DNA of 10,944 bases, taken from Candidatus Helarchaeota archaeon. Its GTDB lineage: Archaea; Asgardarchaeota; Lokiarchaeia; Helarchaeales; JABXJV01. Made by a program: the position numbers and the translations under genes. A model generated the notes under the pieces. The model was not told where the DNA came from. It ran no database searches and was given only the letters and a program-made list of their open reading frames with translations. The stretch is taken from positions 1 to 10,944 of the forward strand of contig JABXJV010000302.1 of NCBI GenBank assembly GCA_013375355.1. The letters run 5' to 3'. Below are positions 6,443 to 10,944 of this stretch, piece after piece; the stretch's first letter is position 1; every line of letters starts with the position of its first letter.

Positions 6443-7139
6443 ATTCCTTGCAAAAGCCGGCGTGTTAGCAAGAAGGAAATGTGACCACTATATTTTCAGC
6501 GGTATGGTTTTCGTTAATGGAAAAAAGATTGATGATCCCAGTTATAAAATTGATGAAAAAAAAGATGAAGTCTTTCTAAATAATAAAAGGATTGTTTTAA
6601 AAGAAAAATACAGATATATTGTTTTGAATAAGCCTAAAGGATGTGTTACTACATTAAAAGATGAAAAAGGAAGAAAAAAGGTTATAGATTATGTTAATGT
6701 GAAGGAAAGATTGTTCCCGATAGGCAGGTTAGATGTTAATACAACAGGGGTATTGCTTTTGACAAATGATGGAGAGATTGCGTATCGTTTAAGTCATCCA
6801 AAATATCAAATTGATAAAATTTATAATGTTATTTTAGATAAACAAATTTCTGGAAAGGATATCCAAAAACTTAGAAAAGGAGTGATTATTGGAAAGGATG
6901 AAGTTGTTTCCGCTGAAGCAAAAATTATTGAGAATAAGTATAAAAAAAATATGGTAAGAATAAAAATCCATACCGGCAAAAAAAGACAGATTAAGAGGAT
7001 GTTTAATACAATTAGATATAATGTCTTAGAACTGGATAGAACAGAATTTGCTGGAATAAAGAAGGACGAACTTAAACTTGGTAGTTGGAGAAATCTTACA
7101 AAAGATGAGGTGGAAACTTTAAGAAAATTAGTAATTTAA
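6426..7139 (+). CDS. rluB: RsuA/RluB-family rRNA pseudouridine synthase
   Basis: This enzyme converts a specific uridine of ribosomal RNA to pseudouridine. Residues 2-57 form an S4 RNA-binding domain (RLNKFLAKAGVLARRKCD...VNGKKI). The catalytic domain follows with NKPKGCVTTLKD (69-79), the signature GRLDVNTTGVLLLTNDG (100-116) holding catalytic Asp103, SHPKYQIDKIYNV, and the RNA-contact motif TGKKRQIKRMF (183-193). The 237-residue length is normal. Family members target 23S rRNA (RluB, RluE, RluF) or 16S rRNA (RsuA). Position beside scpB favours the RluB type, but the site cannot be fixed from sequence, so the symbol is tentative. The start is ATGATG at 6426 or 6429, inside the scpB end. Only a weak purine stretch (AGAGAG) lies upstream. 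Confidence 0.9.
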   Translation: MMRLNKFLAKAGVLARRKCDHYIFSGMVFVNGKKIDDPSYKIDEKKDEVFLNNKRIVLKEKYRYIVLNKPKGCVTTLKDEKGRKKVIDYVNVKERLFPIGRLDVNTTGVLLLTNDGEIAYRLSHPKYQIDKIYNVILDKQISGKDIQKLRKGVIIGKDEVVSAEAKIIENKYKKNMVRIKIHTGKKRQIKRMFNTIRYNVLELDRTEFAGIKKDELKLGSWRNLTKDEVETLRKLVI

Positions 7140-7191
7140 TGTCAAAATATAAATACAAGAAAATATATTTGCAGATTTAGAAAAAAATAGT

Positions 7192-7200
7192 AAAGGAGGT
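7192..7200 (+). promoter_or_regulatory. strong Shine-Dalgarno site of rpsA
   Basis: AAAGGAGGT is a full-length anti-SD match lying 8 bases before the ATG at 7209. It is by far the strongest ribosome-binding site in the window and fixes the S1 start. Confidence 0.88.
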
Positions 7201-7208
7201 ATAATTTA

Positions 7209-9185
7209 ATGCCAGAAATAAACAACGATAAGGTAAATGAAGACCTTAATTCGAAAAGTAAAGTTGATGAAGGAGGTGATGCTCAATTATCAGTAAATGA
7301 TAGTGAAAATAAAACAAAAAAAAGACCTCTAAGACCTATATTAAAAATGGAAAATATAATTGAAGAGAGTGAGTATTCAGATGAAGAATATAATGAATAT
7401 TTAAAATTATATGAAGAGACTTTAAAAGAGATAAATGAAGGAGAGATTGTAACTGGAAGAATATTATCTATAAATGACAAAGAGGTTACGGTAGATATTG
7501 GATTTAAGTCTGAAGGGAATATACCTACATCTGAATTTGATTCGTTAGAAGATTTAAGGGTAGGGGATGAGATTCCAGTTTTTCTCGATAGTGTTGAGGA
7601 TAAAGATGGACAGCTTGTTTTATCTAAATGGAAAGCAGATTTTACAAGAATATGGGATAAATTAATGGAAAAATACGAAAAAAGTGAGGTAATAGAAGGA
7701 AAGTGTCTGCGGAGAATAAAGGGAGGAATTGTTGTTGACCTTAATGGAATAGATGCATTTTTACCCGGCTCCCAGATAGATGTTAAACCTATACGAGACT
7801 TTGATGCATTTATCGGACAGACGTTACCTTTTAAAATTGTTAAAGTTAATAACCTTAGGAAGAATATAGTTGTTTCAAGAAGAGCGCTCATAGAAGGAGA
7901 TCAGGCTGAACAAAAAGAAAAGATATTGAAAAAAATCGAAAAAGGAAAGGTTATGGAAGGGACTGTTAAAAATATTACTGATTTCGGAGTTTTTGTAGAC
8001 CTCGGTGGTGCAGATGGTCTTCTCCATATTACTGACCTTTCTTGGGGAAGAGTTTCACATCCTTCGGAAATAGTTTCACTTGATGAGAAAATAAAGGTTA
8101 TGATTCTTGATTTTGACGATAATAAGGAGAGGATATCTCTTGGATTGAAACAACTTACACCTCATCCATGGGAAAAGATAGATGAAAAATATCAAATTGG
8201 TCAAAGGGTTAAAGGAAAGGCGGTAAGTATTACAGATTATGGAGTATTTGTGGAACTGGAAAAGGGGATAGAAGGGCTTGTGCATATATCGGAGATGTCG
8301 TGGACTCAACATATCAAACACCCATCAAAGTTTATATCTCTCGGGGAGGAACTTGAAGTTGTAATACTAAATATAGACAAGCAAGAGAAAAAAATCTCTC
8401 TTGGTCTCAAACAGATTGAACCTGACCCATGGCTAACTATCGAGGAAAAATATCCTGTTGGTTCAAAGCATAAAGGTAAGGTAAGGAATATTACGAACTT
8501 TGGTGTATTTGTTGAACTGGAAGAAGGAGTCGATGGGTTAATACATATATCTGATTTGTCATGGACAAAAAAAGTAAGACATCCAAATGAAATAGTTGAT
8601 AGAGGGAATGAGATTGATGTAGTTATTTTGGGTACTTCAAAAAAAGATAGAAGGATCTCTTTGGGTCATAAACAGATAGAATCCAATCCATGGGATAGAT
8701 TTGAAAAGATATATAAAAAGGGTGTTGAAACTAAAGGAAAGGTAGTCCGTTCAATAGAAAAGGGATTAATAGTTGAACTGCCCGAAAATGTTGAAGGATT
8801 TGTTCCATTTACTCAACTAACAAAAATCAATGGTAAAAGGAGAGAGAAAGAAAAATCATTTCAACCAAGAGAAGAAATACCCTTAAAAGTTATTGAATTT
8901 GACAAAAATCAAAAGAAAATAGTCCTATCTTATGATATCTATATTATCAATAAGGAAAAACAAGAGGCTAAGGAGTATGTTAAGTCACAAGAGGAACAGA
9001 AAAAGAGCACCATTGGTGATAAACTCAAGGAAAGTGGTGAAAAAATTCTAAAAATGATGGAAGAATTGAAAACTTCAAAAATCACTGAGATAAGAGCAGA
9101 TAGTGAAAAACTAAAAGAGAAAAAAATAAAGACAGAAAATAAATCAAATAAAGAAAGCGAATCTAAATCAGAAAAGAAAAATTAA
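7209..9185 (+). CDS. rpsA: 30S ribosomal protein S1 (six S1 domains)
   Basis: S1 binds mRNA at the small ribosomal subunit and helps initiation on structured or weak-SD messages. The 658-residue protein has six OB-fold S1 repeats at about 76-142, 159-226, 245-315, 330-402, 416-489 and 504-578. Repeats 3-5 are closest to consensus, sharing FGVFVEL/FGVFVDL or YGVFVEL, the GLxHIS/T pattern and the SLGLKQ/SLGHKQ endings. Repeats 1, 2 and 6 diverge, as in known S1, where the first two dock on the ribosome. Extra parts are an acidic N-terminal extension of about 70 residues and a Lys/Glu-rich, probably disordered tail (about 580-658), making it longer than the 557-residue E. coli protein. It follows the pseudouridine synthase by 69 bases; the cmk and ispH genes that often precede rpsA are absent. 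Confidence 0.93.
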   Translation: MPEINNDKVNEDLNSKSKVDEGGDAQLSVNDSENKTKKRPLRPILKMENIIEESEYSDEEYNEYLKLYEETLKEINEGEIVTGRILSINDKEVTVDIGFKSEGNIPTSEFDSLEDLRVGDEIPVFLDSVEDKDGQLVLSKWKADFTRIWDKLMEKYEKSEVIEGKCLRRIKGGIVVDLNGIDAFLPGSQIDVKPIRDFDAFIGQTLPFKIVKVNNLRKNIVVSRRALIEGDQAEQKEKILKKIEKGKVMEGTVKNITDFGVFVDLGGADGLLHITDLSWGRVSHPSEIVSLDEKIKVMILDFDDNKERISLGLKQLTPHPWEKIDEKYQIGQRVKGKAVSITDYGVFVELEKGIEGLVHISEMSWTQHIKHPSKFISLGEELEVVILNIDKQEKKISLGLKQIEPDPWLTIEEKYPVGSKHKGKVRNITNFGVFVELEEGVDGLIHISDLSWTKKVRHPNEIVDRGNEIDVVILGTSKKDRRISLGHKQIESNPWDRFEKIYKKGVETKGKVVRSIEKGLIVELPENVEGFVPFTQLTKINGKRREKEKSFQPREEIPLKVIEFDKNQKKIVLSYDIYIINKEKQEAKEYVKSQEEQKKSTIGDKLKESGEKILKMMEELKTSKITEIRADSEKLKEKKIKTENKSNKESESKSEKKN

Positions 9186-9197
9186 AAGAACAAATAA

Positions 9198-9253
9198 AAT
9201 TAGTTGAAATTTGAGAATATCAAGAAAATTACTTAAACTAATTAAAATTTTTT
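9198..9253 (+). terminator. weak terminator-like structure after rpsA
   Basis: AATTAGTT (9198-9205) is the perfect inverse complement of AACTAATT (9236-9243). Between them lies a smaller TTGA/TCAA pair (9211-9214 with 9220-9223), and a T tract follows at 9248-9253. The stem is almost all A-T, so termination would be partial at best. It could lower transcription from rpsA into mtaB. Confidence 0.3.
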
Positions 9254-9261
9254 ACAAATAA

Positions 9262-10551
9262 ATGGGAAAAACGGTTTCTTTTTATACACTGGGTTGTAAA
9301 TTAAATCAATATGAAACAGATAACATAAGAGATAAATTTATAAAGAGTGGTTATTCTGTAGTAAACTTTGGTGAACATGCAGATATCTCACTGATTAATA
9401 CCTGTATAGTAACACAGAGGGCAGGATTTAAGTCTCGTCAGGCAATTCGGCGAGCAATTAAATATTCTCCACAAGCATTTATCGTAGTTGCTGGTTGTTA
9501 TCCTCAGATTAACTCTGAAGAGATAAGCAGGATTTCTGGCGTGAATATGATTCTTGGCTCTGAAGAAAAATTTAAGGTGTTAGATTTTCTTAATGGTTTA
9601 GATAAAACCGATAAAGTATTTATAAAGAAGTCTTCAAACAAATGTAGATTTTATAATGAAGAGGGTAATGGATATTCTACAGAGCGAACAAGGGCTTTTC
9701 TCAAGGTTCAGGATGGATGCAACTATTACTGTTCATACTGCATAGTTCCTTATGCAAGGGGGGAAAGCCGCAGTAGAAGTGCTTCCAATATTATCAGTCA
9801 GGCTGTTAATCTTACAAGTCGTGGTTTTAAGGAGATTGTCCTTACCGCTGTTAACCTTGCTGAATATTATGATGATAGTTATGGTAATCTTACATCATTA
9901 TTGAAAAAGTTGATAAGTATAGATAACATTCCCCGAATAAGGCTTAGTTCTATCGAAGTTAATAAAATCGATGATGAATTTATAGATTTAATCGCTGGTT
10001 CAGAAAAAATCTGCAAGCATTTGCATATTCCGCTCCAGAGTGGCGATAGCAAAGTATTATCTTTAATGAAGAGAAGGTATAATCGGGAGTATTATAAGGG
10101 AAAATTAGATAAAATAGTTAAAAAGATACCCGAAATTGGTATTGGAACGGATGTTATGGTAGGATTTCCCGGAGAAAAAAGAGAAAACTTTGAGAATACC
10201 TTGGATTTTATTAAAGAGATGCCATTTTCATATATCCATGTTTTTGGTTTTTCTCCAAGAAGTGGAACAGAAGCGGAAAATCTTCCCGATAAAGTCAATC
10301 CTGATGAGATTAAAGAAAGAAGTGGGATTTTAAGAGATATTGCGCAGGAAAAGAAAAGGAATTTTTTACATAAAAATGTAGGAAGAACAGAGGAAGTGGT
10401 TTTTGAATCGGAAGAAGAAAAGGCTTTTTCTGGATTTTCGTCAAATTATATAAGAGTAAAATGTATGGGTAAGAACCTGAGAAATGAATTAAAAAGGGTG
10501 AAAATACTTAAATCTGAAGATTCATACGTAGTGTGTGAAATTTTAAATTGA
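9262..10551 (+). CDS. mtaB: tRNA (t6A37) methylthiotransferase MtaB
   Basis: MtaB is a radical-SAM enzyme that adds a methylthio group to N6-threonylcarbamoyladenosine at position 37 of ANN-decoding tRNAs, giving ms2t6A. The N-terminal methylthiotransferase domain has the three cluster-binding cysteines Cys12 (TLGCKLNQYE, a hallmark of MtaB rather than MiaB), Cys48 (INTCIVT) and Cys79 (VAGCYPQ). The radical-SAM core begins at KVQDGCNYYCSYCIVPYARG, with the CX3CX2C cysteines at 153, 157 and 160, and includes HIPLQSGD and GTDVMVGFPGE. A C-terminal TRAM-type RNA-binding domain covers about residues 366-429. Its 429 residues match the family. The ATG has no SD. It is followed after 56 bases by its paralogue miaB. 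Confidence 0.94.
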   Translation: MGKTVSFYTLGCKLNQYETDNIRDKFIKSGYSVVNFGEHADISLINTCIVTQRAGFKSRQAIRRAIKYSPQAFIVVAGCYPQINSEEISRISGVNMILGSEEKFKVLDFLNGLDKTDKVFIKKSSNKCRFYNEEGNGYSTERTRAFLKVQDGCNYYCSYCIVPYARGESRSRSASNIISQAVNLTSRGFKEIVLTAVNLAEYYDDSYGNLTSLLKKLISIDNIPRIRLSSIEVNKIDDEFIDLIAGSEKICKHLHIPLQSGDSKVLSLMKRRYNREYYKGKLDKIVKKIPEIGIGTDVMVGFPGEKRENFENTLDFIKEMPFSYIHVFGFSPRSGTEAENLPDKVNPDEIKERSGILRDIAQEKKRNFLHKNVGRTEEVVFESEEEKAFSGFSSNYIRVKCMGKNLRNELKRVKILKSEDSYVVCEILN

Positions 10552-10607
10552 AATAAATTCCTGTTAAACACTAAATTTGCGTGTTTTTCGGAGAAGATAA
10601 AATTATT

Positions 10608-10944
10608 ATGAAAGTATATATAAGGACATATGGCTGTCAGATGAATAAATATGATTCAGAGATTATTTCCGGTATATTGAGGGATGATGATTTTGTTGTC
10701 GTAGATAATATAGAGACAGCAGATGCTATTTTGATAAACACCTGCGCTGTTAGAGAACATGCAGAAAACAGAGCATTAAGCAACATAAGGCTGCTTCAGA
10801 ATTTGAAGAGGAACAGACCAGAGATAATCTTGGGTGTATTAGGGTGTATGTCAAAGCATCTTGGCAAAAAGATTATCGAAGATAATCCTTTTGTTGACAT
10901 GGGCTTAGGTCCCGACTCTTATAGAAAACTTCCGAAAATTCTAA
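10608..10944 (+). CDS. miaB: tRNA-2-methylthio-N6-dimethylallyladenosine synthase MiaB, 5' part
   Basis: The gene runs off the window after 112 codons. MiaB methylthiolates i6A37 of UNN-decoding tRNAs. The visible N-terminal domain has RTYGCQMNKYDSE with Cys10, NTCAVREHAENRA with Cys46 and LGVLGCMSK with Cys80, the three ligands of the auxiliary iron-sulfur cluster. YGCQMN and CAVREHAE are diagnostic of MiaB and separate it from MtaB and RimO. The radical-SAM and TRAM domains should lie beyond the window and cannot be checked. The start ATG at 10608 has a GGAGAAG purine block at about 10590-10596, rather far upstream (about 11 bases). A short AAACAC/GTGTTT inverted repeat (10566-10571 with 10581-10586) in the gap is too weak to call a terminator. 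Confidence 0.93.
   Translation, partial: MKVYIRTYGCQMNKYDSEIISGILRDDDFVVVDNIETADAILINTCAVREHAENRALSNIRLLQNLKRNRPEIILGVLGCMSKHLGKKIIEDNPFVDMGLGPDSYRKLPKIL

Noticed and set aside
7283..7891. 202-codon open frame on the - strand inside rpsA
   Set aside because: It is antisense to clear S1 domains 1-2. Its composition (rich in Ser, Ile, Phe, Leu) is what the complement of a Lys/Glu-rich coding strand produces.

Overview
This is a low-G+C window (about one third G+C by eye) from a bacterium. Every gene I can support lies on the + strand, and almost all are housekeeping genes for translation, tRNA modification, chromosome segregation and the cell wall. No tRNA, rRNA, CRISPR array, transposase or phage gene was seen. 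The set smpB, tyrS, trpS, scpA, scpB, an rsuA/rluB-type gene, rpsA, mtaB and miaB is bacterial. I cannot assign a phylum. The AT-rich intergenic spaces, the mix of strong and absent Shine-Dalgarno sites, and the SH3-C40 peptidase with a conserved N-terminal domain would fit several anaerobic or uncultivated lineages.

Layout. 1-136 is a regulatory region with a sigma70-like promoter and a terminator-like hairpin ahead of smpB. 137-3630 holds four genes that are separately spaced and may be separately promoted: smpB (trans-translation), tyrS, an SH3-NlpC/P60 peptidase with no signal peptide, and a stand-alone HNH endonuclease. 3631-4108 is a 478-base non-coding stretch. It holds the only G+C-richer, clearly repeat-like DNA in the window, a 119-bp nested palindromic element. 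4109-7139 is a compact cluster, trpS-scpA-scpB-rluB, with gaps of 7 and 51 bases and one 17-base overlap. It probably continues into rpsA (ribosomal protein S1, strong SD), mtaB and the 5' part of miaB, which is cut by the window end.

The genes fit together functionally. TyrRS and TrpRS charge tRNAs, MtaB and MiaB thiomethylate A37 of different tRNA sets, S1 brings mRNA to the ribosome, the RsuA/RluB enzyme modifies rRNA, and SmpB rescues stalled ribosomes. ScpA and ScpB are the non-SMC subunits of bacterial condensin.

The two main oddities are these. (1) trpS is interrupted by an apparent one-base deletion in a short A run near 4578-4581, which splits the enzyme into HIGH and KMSKS halves. 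(2) The repeat at 3851-3969 looks like a 29-bp-stem hairpin element into which a second, smaller palindrome has been inserted, flanked by a 4-base direct repeat (AGTC). No new multi-gene system is evident; this is mostly an ordinary chromosomal region.
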